Positions 6,855 through 15,722 of a stretch of 46,599 nucleotides of DNA are shown one piece after another. The position numbers and the translations under genes are program-made. The notes under the pieces were generated by a model. The model was not told the DNA's origin. It did no database searches and worked only from the letters and a program-made list of their open reading frames with translations. The stretch's first letter is position 1, and each line of letters opens with the position of its first letter. Source of the DNA: CABMGU01 sp035292785 (lineage in GTDB: Archaea; Nanobdellota; Nanobdellia; Woesearchaeales; ARS49); contig DATDPK010000044.1 of NCBI GenBank assembly GCA_035292785.1, forward strand, positions 1 to 46,599. Reading direction: 5' to 3'.

Positions 6855-7790
6855 TTATTTCAACAAACTTTTGATAACATCATCCTCGTGCATACCCTGG
6901 CGCTCTGCCTCAAAACTCAAAATAATACGATGCCTGAGCACAGGATAAGCCATCTTGTAAATATCATCCTTGCTCACAAATTTCCTGCCCTCGATCAACG
7001 CACGGGCTTTTGCAGCAAGAACAAGACCAATGCTTGCCCTCGGAGAAGCACCATACTCAATCAAGTTCTTCTTCTGGCGGGTGCTTACAACCAGCTGAAC
7101 AGCATACTTCTTGATGTCATTAGCAATCGGAATCTGCTTTGCCATATGCTGCAAGTACAACAAACTGTCCTTGTTCAAGATAGGCTTAAGCTTGACATTT
7201 TTGGATTCTTCAGCATACCTGTTAACAATCTCAGTCTCCTCATCCAAAGAAGGATAATCAACACGAATTTTCAGCAGGAAACGGTCAGCCTGAGCTTCAG
7301 GCAAAGGATAAGTACCCTCCTGTTCAATCGGGTTCTGCGTAGCGAGCACGAAAAACGGCTCCTCAAGCTTGAAAGTGCTGTTGCCAACAGTAACCTGCCT
7401 TTCCTGCATAGCCTCAAGCAAAGCAGACTGGGTTTTAGGAGTAGCTCTGTTAATTTCGTCAGCAAGAACAACATTAGCAAAAATAGGGCCTGGCTGGAAC
7501 TTGAAACTGCGCTTACCAGACGTTCCTTCCTCAATGATGTATGTTCCAGTAATGTCAGACGGCATAAGGTCAGGCGTATTCTGAACACGTGAAAACTTCA
7601 AGTCCAACAGTTCAGACATAGTCCTGATAGCCAAAGTCTTTGCAAGACCAGGATAACCCTCAAGCAAGGCGTGAGAGTTGGCAACCAAAGCAACACAAAC
7701 CTCCTTCAAAACCTCATTCTGGCCTACAATAACCTTGTTCAACTCGCTGAAAACATAATCAAACGTCTTTTTTGCCTCTTCTATTTTCAT
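6855..7790 (-). CDS. MoxR family AAA+ ATPase
   Basis: The 311-residue ATPase has Walker A GYPGLAKT (45-52), Walker B VVLADEIN (107-114), the MoxR block ATPKTQSALLEAMQERQV, sensor-1 ATQNP, and the lid motif GASPRASIGLVLAAKARAL with the sensor-2 region. MoxR proteins act as chaperone-like ATPases on substrates presented by vWA proteins, and four vWA/DUF58-type partners or accessory proteins surround it here. A strong Shine-Dalgarno (AGGAGGGA on the minus strand, 7797-7804) precedes the ATG. A TATA-like TTTATATAC (7813-7821) in the 32-bp gap suggests an additional internal promoter, which may give moxR-DUF58 extra expression. Confidence 0.93.
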   Translation of the reverse strand: MKIEEAKKTFDYVFSELNKVIVGQNEVLKEVCVALVANSHALLEGYPGLAKTLAIRTMSELLDLKFSRVQNTPDLMPSDITGTYIIEEGTSGKRSFKFQPGPIFANVVLADEINRATPKTQSALLEAMQERQVTVGNSTFKLEEPFFVLATQNPIEQEGTYPLPEAQADRFLLKIRVDYPSLDEETEIVNRYAEESKNVKLKPILNKDSLLYLQHMAKQIPIANDIKKYAVQLVVSTRQKKNLIEYGASPRASIGLVLAAKARALIEGRKFVSKDDIYKMAYPVLRHRIILSFEAERQGMHEDDVIKSLLK

Positions 7791-7796
7791 ACAATA

Positions 7797-7821
7797 TCCC
7801 TCCTATTTACTTGTATATAAA
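7797..7821 (-). promoter_or_regulatory. Strong ribosome-binding site and possible internal promoter before moxR
   Basis: On the minus strand AGGAGGGA (7797-7804) sits 6 nt before the moxR ATG, one of the clearest Shine-Dalgarno sequences in the window. TTTATATAC (7813-7821) just upstream is TATA-like and about 27 nt from the ATG. A transcript from that box would begin downstream of the ribosome-binding site and be leaderless, so the two signals imply two translation modes: read-through mRNA using the SD, local mRNA without it. Confidence 0.45.
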
Positions 7822-7822
7822 T

Positions 7823-8614
7823 TTAAGTTTTTGTAATCTCTTTGAAGTATGTTTTGACAATTCTCTGATACTGTTTGGGTATAGCGTCCTCAAAGCTTGC
7901 GTCGGTAGTTGCCCTGATTTCAGACGGAGGAACCTCCCTGAACGAACGCTCCTGGGGGTCCCTGACCTTACCGATATCAATATCGCTCAAAATAGGGTTA
8001 ATCTCCAAATCAAGCTGCTGCTGGCCAAGCTCAAGCACTTTCTTATCGCCCAAAATCTCGCTCAAGTTCTGGCTCTCCTCGTATTCAAGCAATTCCTGAT
8101 TGATATCGTACTCGCCCAGAGGCCTGAAATTCTTCAATTCAGCAAGAGTATCCTTGAAATCCAAAAATTTGACATTAAACGCACTCATACCGATAATAAT
8201 GAAAGAAACAACAGCCATTACTGCAATCTCGCGGGTCAGCTTGCCGAAATTCATAAATGAACTCGTGCGGATTTCCTTCATCTTCTTCAAAACATCAGCA
8301 TTCAATTCGTCAAGAATTTCATTGCTGTCTTTCACATTGTCAGCAACAGTGATAAGCTGCTCTTTCAGCACAGGAAATTTCTCTTCAATGACATTAAAAT
8401 TAACATCCTTCAAATTGCCCCTGGTGTGAATAATGGCATAAGCAATTCCCGGAATGACTGCATACCAAATCGGGAAAGCGAGCAATAAACAGCCGAGAGC
8501 AAGAAGCAAAAACATAGCGAGAGTATCAATAAAGCTATTGAAAAGAACAATCTGCATAACTGCTTTCTTCGCTTCTCTTAAAGCCAAAACAATAGGTTTT
8601 ACGGGCATGTGCAC
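7823..8614 (-). CDS. Membrane protein of the MoxR/vWA operon
   Basis: This 263-residue protein has two N-terminal membrane segments (about 20-65: NSFIDTLAMFLLLALGCLLL, then IWYAVIPGIAYAII). A soluble helical region (66-130) follows, then another membrane segment (IAVMAVVSFIIIGMSAF) and an acidic C-terminal domain of about 100 residues. I do not recognise a named domain; membrane proteins of this layout accompany MoxR-DUF58-vWA genes in archaea. The annotated start is MHMPVK; the second Met two codons later is equally possible. It overlaps the upstream coiled-coil gene by 16 bp, so it belongs to the same transcript. Confidence 0.65.
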   Translation of the reverse strand: MHMPVKPIVLALREAKKAVMQIVLFNSFIDTLAMFLLLALGCLLLAFPIWYAVIPGIAYAIIHTRGNLKDVNFNVIEEKFPVLKEQLITVADNVKDSNEILDELNADVLKKMKEIRTSSFMNFGKLTREIAVMAVVSFIIIGMSAFNVKFLDFKDTLAELKNFRPLGEYDINQELLEYEESQNLSEILGDKKVLELGQQQLDLEINPILSDIDIGKVRDPQERSFREVPPSEIRATTDASFEDAIPKQYQRIVKTYFKEITKT

Positions 8615-9099
8615 AGCGCTTTTTCAGCCTCGCAATCATCTAAATCATCATTGCAAACATTAACCTTTGACTTCTCCTTATCCAAATCAGCATTCAACTG
8701 CGCGATAAGAGTATTTTTTGATTCCAATTCCGCACGAACCCCAAACAAAGTGGTTTCAGTGCTTTCAAGCTCTGATTCAAGGCTCGCTTTTGTCTTCTCC
8801 AACTGAGTTTTCTGCGTCTCCAGCTGCTCCTTGGTCTCCCTGACCTCGGTAAACTTCTCGCCAAGCTCAGTCTCACGCTCCTCTTTTATGCTTAACTCCT
8901 GCTTAATCTTGTTCAAAAGAGTCTGCTGTGCCTCCAATTCCTTCGAAACAGTCTGCAACTGGGTGAGCTTTTGATTATACTCGGTATTGATCTTCTCAAA
9001 ATTCATCTGGAAAAACACAGTTGCCGCAACCAACGAAGTAGCACTGACAATTATCAAAAACAACAAAATCATATTTGCATTCTTTGTTATAAAGCCCAT
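8599..9099 (-). CDS. Single-pass membrane protein with long coiled coil
   Basis: The 166-residue protein has one membrane anchor near the N-terminus (ANMILLFLIIVSATSLVAATVFF, about 8-30). About 105 residues of heptad-rich, Glu/Lys/Gln-rich coiled coil follow, ending in a short Cys-rich acidic tail (VCNDDLDDCEAEKALCTC). It is probably anchored with the rod and the Cys tail on one face of the membrane; if exported, the four cysteines could form disulfides. It lies between the two-vWA protein (6-bp gap) and the next membrane protein (16-bp overlap). It may serve as a spacer or scaffold in the MoxR/vWA complex, which is inference from context. Confidence 0.65.
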   Translation of the reverse strand: MGFITKNANMILLFLIIVSATSLVAATVFFQMNFEKINTEYNQKLTQLQTVSKELEAQQTLLNKIKQELSIKEERETELGEKFTEVRETKEQLETQKTQLEKTKASLESELESTETTLFGVRAELESKNTLIAQLNADLDKEKSKVNVCNDDLDDCEAEKALCTCP

Positions 9100-9105
9100 T
9101 TTTAC

Positions 9106-11493
9106 TTACTCTTTGCGAATAATTCTCCTTATAAATATTTCTAACAGGAATATGATAATAGCCAATATCATAAACGGCCAGCGGACATAGTTCCGCGCGT
9201 TGATAATTCTCGTGGCACGCGTTTTCGCGTGGTCAACCATTCCCTGAATGTCATCCTTCTCAAACACCCTTCCGCCGGTGCTCTGAACAGCTTTTTCCAA
9301 ATCGTGGTTCAAACCGGATGTTTCAAACTCCTTTTCATAATTAACGGCAAACAAAGCGCCGGCAACTTCCTGGAAGCCCTGGGCTGAAGGCATAACATTC
9401 GCAGTATACAAGTCCTCATCAATCTTATAGAAAGCAACATTCGGAGCATCAGGAGGAACATCGCTCTTTACAGTAACTTCGGCAGGCTCATTCAACCTCG
9501 TGTCCTTGGCATCAACAAAAGAGGCGCTCTTTCTTTCAGGGTCGCCGATAGCCCAATTAACAGTCCTGGAAATCAACTTTGAATTCTGCGAACCAAGTAA
9601 AGCACCGCCCCACTTGCCGCCATCATCTGTTGTAACAGCAGCAACCCTGCCAAGCCCAAGACGCCAGACAGTCAAAATAGGCTCACCAGTGGTTGTTGTT
9701 ACAAGAAGCCTTCCAGCATCCTTCGGGGAAACCTGATTAAAGCCGTAGATTGTTGCCTGCTGGGGCTCATAACCAGCAGTAATAAAGTGATTGTTATTCA
9801 AAACAACCAAGCCCATAGTACCTGAACGCTCCTCCTGATCATCAACAGGGCCGAACAAAATGTTCAACTTGCTCTCATCGGTTGCCCTGAAGTAAATACC
9901 GTTAGTCAAATCAGCAAGGTCCATCATAAACTGCTCATCAGTAGTCGGGCCAACACCAACAGTGTAAATCTTAATGCCATTGTTGGCAGCAAAGCGAGCG
10001 GCCTCAAGAGAGCTCTCCTTGCCCTGGGTCTTACCGTCGCTCAAAAGGACAATATTCTTGCTGCCAGGATATGCGCTCAGCAATGAAATTGCCTTCAGCA
10101 AGCCGGCAGAAACCATAGTGCCCCCGCCAAACTTCAAACGAGCAACAAAGTCCTCAACACCAGCTTTTTCAAACACCCTGCTCGGCTCGCTGATTAAATA
10201 CGCCTGAGTGTTAAACGCTATAATCGCAACACGGGTATCAACCTTCAAGCCCTGCAAAATACCGAGCGTGGCAGACTTTTCAAAATCAGCAGTGCTCTCA
10301 AACCTTCCAAACGGAGCTCCGGCGCTTCCGGAAATGTCAATTACAATCGCAAGAATAACATCGCCTTCCTGCTTGCTAGGAGAGCCGACAGTGACGGGCA
10401 GCAAGGACTCAAACAAGCTGTCCCTGTAATTGCCCTTGTCATAAGAATTCTCCCCGCCAAACACAACCATACCATTGCCATCAGCAACAAAATCATTCAA
10501 AATATCAGAAACAGAATTCAGCTTGTCGGCATTAATGTCATTCACGACAACAGCATAATAATCCTTCAAGTTAGGCAAAGAAGTTGCAGTGTCAACAACA
10601 TACAACTGCTTCAGCAAAGTCTCCAAAGGACTTACCTTCTCAGAATAAAACAAAACTCTCGGCTGAGGAACAACCCTTACAGTCTTGTAAAACACGTTGT
10701 TCTGGGGCCAGTAATCAGGAGAATCAATAGTTGCCACAATCTTATGATTGCCCTTCGGCAACCTTCGCGTAAACTGGTAAACATTCTCATTGGTTACTTG
10801 GTCGTAAACAACTTCGCCGTCCAAAACAACCTTCAAGCGAACAGCCTGAATGTTGCCCGCCCTGCCGATAACAACAGAGAAACTGTTCTCGGAATTTTCC
10901 ATAGTCTTTGCAGGGCCGTAAACAACAACGTGAGCGTCGTTCTTGATTGGGTTCAGCTTGACTGCATTTATTGTGGAATTTAATTTTGATGCAAATAAGG
11001 CAACATCGCCCAAATCAGCGCCGCTGTTAGCATTGCCGTCTGAAATCAGCAAAACACTGCTATACGGCTGCAGGTTGGAAAGAATGCTGTCGCCAATGTT
11101 TGAAACAGTGCCTGAGCCCATTGACTTAACCTCAACATTCATTTTTTTCTCCAGCTTTGCACCCAACTCTGCAGAGAAATCCTCAAACAATTCCATAGAG
11201 GTGCTGTTATCGACCAACAGCATCACAAATGGGTCGCCTTCAATTGTTTTCTCCTCCTGAACAAACGGAGAAGCCAAAGCAATCAAAAGCAGGATTATTA
11301 TAAATGAGCGCGTGAAAAACATAAGCTTTCGGATTCTTTTCTTCTGAAGCTTAACTGCCAAATCCTCCTTCATCATAATGACTTCGCGCTTCAAAAGCCA
11401 ATAGATAATCGGGATTAATGGAATGATTAACAGCAAAACCCACGGATACTCCATATTTGCATAAGCCCAATTCAAGAGGTCTGTCAAGCTCAT
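9106..11493 (-). CDS. Membrane-anchored protein with two von Willebrand A domains
   Basis: The start is the ATG at 11493 (MSLTDLLNW), which forms an ATGA overlap with the upstream gene. An in-frame start 78 bp earlier would lie inside that gene and add a non-conserved peptide. The 795-residue protein has two N-terminal membrane helices (17-34, 62-78) and a first vWA domain with MIDAS DNSTS (95-99). A glutamine-amidotransferase-like Rossmann segment follows (PRVLFYSE... DYYAVVVND), then a second vWA domain opening with DISGS near residue 385 and ending near TVGVGPTTDEQF. A C-terminal membrane helix follows (PFMILAIIIFLLEIFI). The bulk is likely outside the cytoplasm. It resembles BatA/BatB-type proteins that work with MoxR. 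Confidence 0.85.
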   Translation of the reverse strand: MSLTDLLNWAYANMEYPWVLLLIIPLIPIIYWLLKREVIMMKEDLAVKLQKKRIRKLMFFTRSFIIILLLIALASPFVQEEKTIEGDPFVMLLVDNSTSMELFEDFSAELGAKLEKKMNVEVKSMGSGTVSNIGDSILSNLQPYSSVLLISDGNANSGADLGDVALFASKLNSTINAVKLNPIKNDAHVVVYGPAKTMENSENSFSVVIGRAGNIQAVRLKVVLDGEVVYDQVTNENVYQFTRRLPKGNHKIVATIDSPDYWPQNNVFYKTVRVVPQPRVLFYSEKVSPLETLLKQLYVVDTATSLPNLKDYYAVVVNDINADKLNSVSDILNDFVADGNGMVVFGGENSYDKGNYRDSLFESLLPVTVGSPSKQEGDVILAIVIDISGSAGAPFGRFESTADFEKSATLGILQGLKVDTRVAIIAFNTQAYLISEPSRVFEKAGVEDFVARLKFGGGTMVSAGLLKAISLLSAYPGSKNIVLLSDGKTQGKESSLEAARFAANNGIKIYTVGVGPTTDEQFMMDLADLTNGIYFRATDESKLNILFGPVDDQEERSGTMGLVVLNNNHFITAGYEPQQATIYGFNQVSPKDAGRLLVTTTTGEPILTVWRLGLGRVAAVTTDDGGKWGGALLGSQNSKLISRTVNWAIGDPERKSASFVDAKDTRLNEPAEVTVKSDVPPDAPNVAFYKIDEDLYTANVMPSAQGFQEVAGALFAVNYEKEFETSGLNHDLEKAVQSTGGRVFEKDDIQGMVDHAKTRATRIINARNYVRWPFMILAIIIFLLEIFIRRIIRKE

Positions 11494-13295
11494 ACGTCGC
11501 CCCTTGCCTTTACATACCAAACCTCGAACACGACCAATGAAACTGCTATAATCAAAAGCCAGATGCCCCAAGGAAACTCTCTTTTTTCTTTCACAGGCCT
11601 CAACTCGTATTCCAAGCTCTTTGTGCCGGCTGAAACATCCAGATTAATGTTGGACTCCTTATCATTAACAAGATTCACGGCAACCATCCTGTCCTCGAAC
11701 TCGTAAACACCAACCTCGTCAAGCAGCAAGGCAGCCCTTTTCACAACCTTTGAAGGGGTTTTAATCCTCTGTTCGCCTTCCAAAATAATCGTACCCCCTG
11801 CCTTGAAATTCAAATTCCTCACATCCTGCTGTTCGGTAACAAACTTCATAAGCTCAGTCCAGAAAATCGGGTATGATGGAGAAAACTTGAAATCAGAATC
11901 TTCCGGGATTCCATAATAAACAATTTTTCCAGCACCGGCAGGAACAATAGTTATGAGAGGAACGCCTTCCAAACTCGCAATGACTGTATGCTCGCCGGAC
12001 AATTCAGCCTCGAAAGCAAAACCAGCCCTTCCAAAATCAATATTCTTGGTAAAACGATTAAGCTGGTCAACGGCAATAAAACCGCCATCACGCCTGCCTG
12101 TGAACTTGACAGGAAGCAAACCCTTGTAATTAATTGCATCAGAATCATCCTGCACTGCAACAATTGCAGTAGCGCCCTCCCCTACTTTCTCAAGAACATT
12201 CTCAAAAGTGCCGGGCAAAACCTGCTCCATATCAACATTGTTTATGACGTAAACATCAAAATCACCCTCCTGAATGACAGGAGGCTCGGTAACAGTCAAT
12301 TCCAACTCTCCAGAAGCCAGCAAAGCATTCCTCAAGAAATTACTTATATTATTGCCAATCAACAAAACCTTTGGCTTACCACCAGCAGGAGCGCTCAAAT
12401 AAGCAACATTGTCAACAGGCAAATCATCCTTCCACTCAATCTCAAGCTTGGTAACACCAGGGGGAGTATTGAAAGAATAAGTCTCTGCGCCCTTGGCAGG
12501 GACGGATAGTTGGGCTGAAGAAGAGCCTGCCAGGAAATTAATGATGTGCAGTTCATCGTCATAATTCTTCACATAAACAGTGCTGACATCATTGCCTGCA
12601 TCCAAGCCAATAATTCCAACATTCTTTTTCCCCTTGCCAGCAATGTTGACAAAATCAACAACAAGCTTTTTCGCTTCCAAAACAGACTTGGCAACATTCG
12701 GGTCCTGGCCATCTGTATTTATGAAATCACTGATAACGATGACTCTTCCCTCGCTTAATGCCTCACCAGCAAGAATCATTGCCTCGCCAATCTTTGAAAC
12801 AGTATCCTTTGGCTGCAGGCTGTTAAGATATTTTGCAGCTTCATTGCTTGAAGCATCCTGAATGCCAATTTGGGGGACATCCTTTGCCAAAATAACAGTA
12901 TTCTTTGCGCCAAGCAATTTCTTGGCCTCGGCAACGGATAAATCAAATCTTGTCCGCCCATTCTCAAAAGTCTGCGAAGAAGCGCTTACGTCAAGAACAA
13001 TAACAGTGTTTGAAGAAGTAATATCGTGCTCGTAAACAGTATAAGGCTGGGCAAAAGTCAAAGCCATCGCCAGCAAGGCAATAAGCTGAATCAAGAACAG
13101 CCAATCGCGAGTCACCTGCTTAAGAAAACTGGTGAGCTTTCTTGCGCCAGTAGAGTGCATAAAAAACATCAAACTGGGAACGCTAATCGGCTTGGGCTTT
13201 GGACGAATAAGATAAAGAATAATCAGAGGAATAATCGATAACAAGGCGTATAAACCTACAGGATTTCCAATACTAACAGGTCCAAAAGATACCAT
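11490..13295 (-). CDS. BatA-like vWA membrane protein
   Basis: The 601-residue protein begins with the BatA/aerotolerance N-terminal layout: FGPVSIGNPVGLYALLSIIPLIILYLIRPKP, then VPSLMFFM and a second helix WLFLIQLIALLAMALTFAQP. A vWA-type domain follows with MIDAS-like DVSASS (near residue 100). Then come a Rossmann-like segment (KPKVLLIGNNISNFLRNALLAS) and a C-terminal membrane helix (WGIWLLIIAVSLVVFEVWYV). It is the first gene of the MoxR operon: a TTTAAA box at 13323-13328 is about 30 nt upstream of the ATG. The operon order is BatA-like, double vWA, coiled coil, membrane protein, MoxR, DUF58. Confidence 0.85.
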   Translation of the reverse strand: MVSFGPVSIGNPVGLYALLSIIPLIILYLIRPKPKPISVPSLMFFMHSTGARKLTSFLKQVTRDWLFLIQLIALLAMALTFAQPYTVYEHDITSSNTVIVLDVSASSQTFENGRTRFDLSVAEAKKLLGAKNTVILAKDVPQIGIQDASSNEAAKYLNSLQPKDTVSKIGEAMILAGEALSEGRVIVISDFINTDGQDPNVAKSVLEAKKLVVDFVNIAGKGKKNVGIIGLDAGNDVSTVYVKNYDDELHIINFLAGSSSAQLSVPAKGAETYSFNTPPGVTKLEIEWKDDLPVDNVAYLSAPAGGKPKVLLIGNNISNFLRNALLASGELELTVTEPPVIQEGDFDVYVINNVDMEQVLPGTFENVLEKVGEGATAIVAVQDDSDAINYKGLLPVKFTGRRDGGFIAVDQLNRFTKNIDFGRAGFAFEAELSGEHTVIASLEGVPLITIVPAGAGKIVYYGIPEDSDFKFSPSYPIFWTELMKFVTEQQDVRNLNFKAGGTIILEGEQRIKTPSKVVKRAALLLDEVGVYEFEDRMVAVNLVNDKESNINLDVSAGTKSLEYELRPVKEKREFPWGIWLLIIAVSLVVFEVWYVKARGDV

Positions 13296-13322
13296 AAGCC
13301 AGTATACCTTTTACTACACCTG

Positions 13323-13328
13323 TTTAAA
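13323..13328 (-). promoter_or_regulatory. TATA box of the MoxR/vWA operon
   Basis: TTTAAA, reading CTATTTAAACAGG on the minus strand, is centred about 30 nt before the ATG at 13295, in the 69-bp gap after the Cys-rich gene. No strong ribosome-binding site is seen, in line with a leaderless or very short leader. Confidence 0.5.
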
Positions 13329-13364
13329 TAGTTTGTGCATACTAAAAAAGATAAAAGAAAAAAA

Positions 13365-14693
13365 TCAGCCGCCGAAGAAACCAAATACTCTTTTCCACCA
13401 GCTCGGAGGCTCTGGCTGAGGGTTCAAACCAGCCATATCTTTAGGAGAAGGCAATCTGCCACCAGTATCAACCCTTCCTGCCCCCTCGAAATCCTTCTCA
13501 GCAATCTGACCTGTTGAAACCTGACTTCCCTGCGCGCACAAGTTCCTGCACCTGCGCACTTCCATCATGCACGCTCCTTTGTCATCAACCATTTCGCACT
13601 TCTTCTCAATTTGAACACATCTGTCTTCACACTGCTGAGGAGGCAAAGGCCGAGGATAACATTGCGTAACACAATCCTTCACTTTCATTCCGCAAGATTC
13701 TGCATCAACGCCTGCACCCAAGCATTCTTTCTCAACCATCCTGCAACGCTCAGGACAGGTGTATTCAGGAGGCAGTTCAGGTGCACACTCGTCAAGACAC
13801 TCAGAAATACCCAAACGGCAACGTCTCAAATATTCCTCTTGCACATCCTCGGGTCTTCCAGCAGGAGCTGTCATCGTGCGCGCTATTTTAGCACAATTAT
13901 AGTAACCACCAACGCATTTGTCCTCACATTCATGCTGTGGAGGACATTCGGGCATTTCAGGCCTGCGGCACTTATCCTGCAAACATTTAAGGTGAACATT
14001 TTCGCATCCTTTTCTTATACTATCAACGCTTATTCCTACGGCTGTTTTCAAACATTCATCACGCTTTCTATCACAACCCTGCTCGCACGTTTCCTCGGGC
14101 TTGCCGCACTTTTCCTGCACGCATTCATTGTGTAATTTTGCACACGCCGCTCTTATGCTCTCAATATTCATTCCCACAGTTGTTTTCAAACATTCATCGA
14201 GTTTTCTGCCACAACCCTGTTCGCACGTCTCTTGAGGTGGCTGAGGCTGGCAATACTTCTGGACGCAATCCATCGCCTGAGCGCCATACATTTTTCTGCA
14301 AGCGCTTGGGCAATCCTCCTTGCAACGGTCGCGCATACACTGCAAGAAAACATCAAAGTTAAAGCCGGCATACTTGGCGGTCAAAGAAACCTGAGAAGCC
14401 AAACTCCTGCACATTGTAGGACAATCCTCCTGCGCAGGCTCTATAATCTGCGGCCTTGTTAAAATTGGGCGAGTCAACGGCTGCGCACATTTAGCATTAC
14501 ACATTCTTGCGCAGTCATCATCAGACAGTTTCTGCGCAATACAATCACGCTTGCAAACAGAATAACAATCATCCGATGGCTGAATCGTGGTAGAAATAAT
14601 CTTGGGATTTACTGCAACAGTACTATACTGCGCAACAACAGATACAGACATAACAAACATTAATAATATTGTCAGAAAGAACAATTTTTTCAT
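13365..14693 (-). CDS. Secreted cysteine-rich repeat protein
   Basis: No named family is recognised. The 442-residue protein has a signal peptide (MKKLFFLTILLMFVMSVSVVAQ) and then dozens of cysteines in repeated short helical hairpins. Two adjacent 46-residue units share the pattern CX3C-X6-C-X15-C-X6-C-X4-C (CEQGC, DEC, C, NEC, KC). Further, more divergent units flank them (for example DCYSVCKRDC, ECEDKC, QCEDRC). The even spacing suggests pairs of helices pinned by disulfides, so oxidative folding outside the cell. The C-terminus is low in cysteine and ends GLNPQPEPPSWWKRVFGFFGG, an aromatic tail that could attach to membrane. A Shine-Dalgarno GAGGTGA precedes the ATG; a TTTATTAAT box near 14730 could give its own promoter downstream of cbf5. 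Confidence 0.7.
   Translation of the reverse strand: MKKLFFLTILLMFVMSVSVVAQYSTVAVNPKIISTTIQPSDDCYSVCKRDCIAQKLSDDDCARMCNAKCAQPLTRPILTRPQIIEPAQEDCPTMCRSLASQVSLTAKYAGFNFDVFLQCMRDRCKEDCPSACRKMYGAQAMDCVQKYCQPQPPQETCEQGCGRKLDECLKTTVGMNIESIRAACAKLHNECVQEKCGKPEETCEQGCDRKRDECLKTAVGISVDSIRKGCENVHLKCLQDKCRRPEMPECPPQHECEDKCVGGYYNCAKIARTMTAPAGRPEDVQEEYLRRCRLGISECLDECAPELPPEYTCPERCRMVEKECLGAGVDAESCGMKVKDCVTQCYPRPLPPQQCEDRCVQIEKKCEMVDDKGACMMEVRRCRNLCAQGSQVSTGQIAEKDFEGAGRVDTGGRLPSPKDMAGLNPQPEPPSWWKRVFGFFGG
13968..14243 (-). repeat. Tandem 138-bp (46-aa) repeat inside the Cys-rich gene
   Basis: Two head-to-tail units, 13968-14105 and 14106-14243, encode the ETCEQGC(G/D)RK(L/R)DECLKT unit with the same cysteine spacing. 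DNA identity is clear but not complete, so the duplication is not recent or is under diversifying drift. Confidence 0.75.
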
Positions 14694-14738
14694 AATTTCA
14701 CCTCTTATTGAACATAATTAGAATTTGATTAATAAAGT

Positions 14739-15722
14739 TTACTTAATTTTAGGATAAGTGCCAGGAGCCATAAAAACCTTGCTCATCTTAACAGCAAAGC
14801 CCTTCTCTTCCTTCAACAACTGCTCGCTCGTCATAACAGCGCTGCCGAGAGCGACAAGCTCTTCTTTCAAAGTCATAACAGCAACCAAATCATCCTTGTC
14901 AATGCCAGACTCAAACTTAACAATACCAGGCACGTTCAAACTCGCGCCGTGGCAAAGAGAATCAACAGCAGAATCCTGAATCCAGATTTTTGGCAAATGC
15001 CTTGTTGAAAATTCAACAGGCTTGATACAATGTCTCAAGAATTTTTCATTCTTTTCCTCTTTCCAAAAATAAAAAGCATCCTCCAAATCCTGCAACGTAA
15101 CCCAGTCCTTGTCAGTAAAAGGGCCTGCCTTTGTACGCACTAATTCTGCCATATGCGCGCCAACCTTCAATCTCCTTCCCATATCGTGGCAGACTTTTCT
15201 CACATAAGTGCCGGCTTGACAGCCCATCCTGAAAAGAACTTCCTTGCCTTCAATCTCCAGAACATCAAAATAATAAATCTCGCGCTCGCGCTCAGCACGC
15301 TTGACAGCAGACTTCACAGGAGGCAATTGTATAATCTTGCCGGTAAATTCTTTTATTACCTTGTCCAACTGCTCTCTTGAAACATCACGGTGCAAACGCA
15401 TAATGCCAATGTATTCCTTTCCTGCTTTCAACAAAGTCTGCACAATTCTTGTAGCATTACCTGTAGCAACAGGCAAAACACCAGTAACACCAGGGTCAAG
15501 ACTTCCGCCGTGGCCTGCTTTATTGATGTGCAGAACTTTCTGCACAAAATCAGAACACATATGAGACGTAGGGCCTTTCGGCTTGTTCAAATTAATCACG
15601 CCAAAATTCAAAAGAATTTCTGCAGACCTTTTTTCAGGAACACAGCCAAAAGAAGGATTAGTTTCAGACTCACGCTTCACAAGAACTTTACGCTTAATTT
15701 GCTCAAAAGGTAAAAGGGACAT
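14739..15722 (-). CDS. cbf5: rRNA/tRNA pseudouridine synthase Cbf5 (TruB family, H/ACA RNP catalytic subunit)
   Basis: This 327-residue enzyme isomerises uridine to pseudouridine, guided by H/ACA RNAs in rRNA or acting alone on tRNA U55. The catalytic Asp is D76 in HGGSLDPGVTG. Preceding and following blocks (INLNKPKGPTSH, CQAGTYVRKVCHDMG, AHMAELVRTKAGPF) are typical. The C-terminal PUA domain starts near residue 235 (LPKIWIQDSAVDSLCHGASL) and contains VALGSAVMTSEQL. The ATG at 15722 shares a base with the L31e stop (TGATG), so translation is coupled; a GTG one codon earlier is less likely. Linkage to ribosomal genes fits its role in rRNA maturation. Confidence 0.93.
   Translation of the reverse strand: MSLLPFEQIKRKVLVKRESETNPSFGCVPEKRSAEILLNFGVINLNKPKGPTSHMCSDFVQKVLHINKAGHGGSLDPGVTGVLPVATGNATRIVQTLLKAGKEYIGIMRLHRDVSREQLDKVIKEFTGKIIQLPPVKSAVKRAEREREIYYFDVLEIEGKEVLFRMGCQAGTYVRKVCHDMGRRLKVGAHMAELVRTKAGPFTDKDWVTLQDLEDAFYFWKEEKNEKFLRHCIKPVEFSTRHLPKIWIQDSAVDSLCHGASLNVPGIVKFESGIDKDDLVAVMTLKEELVALGSAVMTSEQLLKEEKGFAVKMSKVFMAPGTYPKIK

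Noticed and set aside
6888..7592. 234-codon open frame on the plus strand
   Set aside because: Antisense to moxR, whose Walker motifs are intact. Long antisense frames arise from the strong A/purine bias of the coding strand in this genome.
7823..8614. Naming the membrane protein as a specific Bat or DUF family
   Set aside because: Context suggests an operon role but no domain signature could be matched with confidence.
11494..11571. 78-bp N-terminal extension of the two-vWA gene
   Set aside because: It overlaps the BatA-like gene and adds a non-membrane peptide; ATG 11493 gives the ATGA overlap used through this operon.
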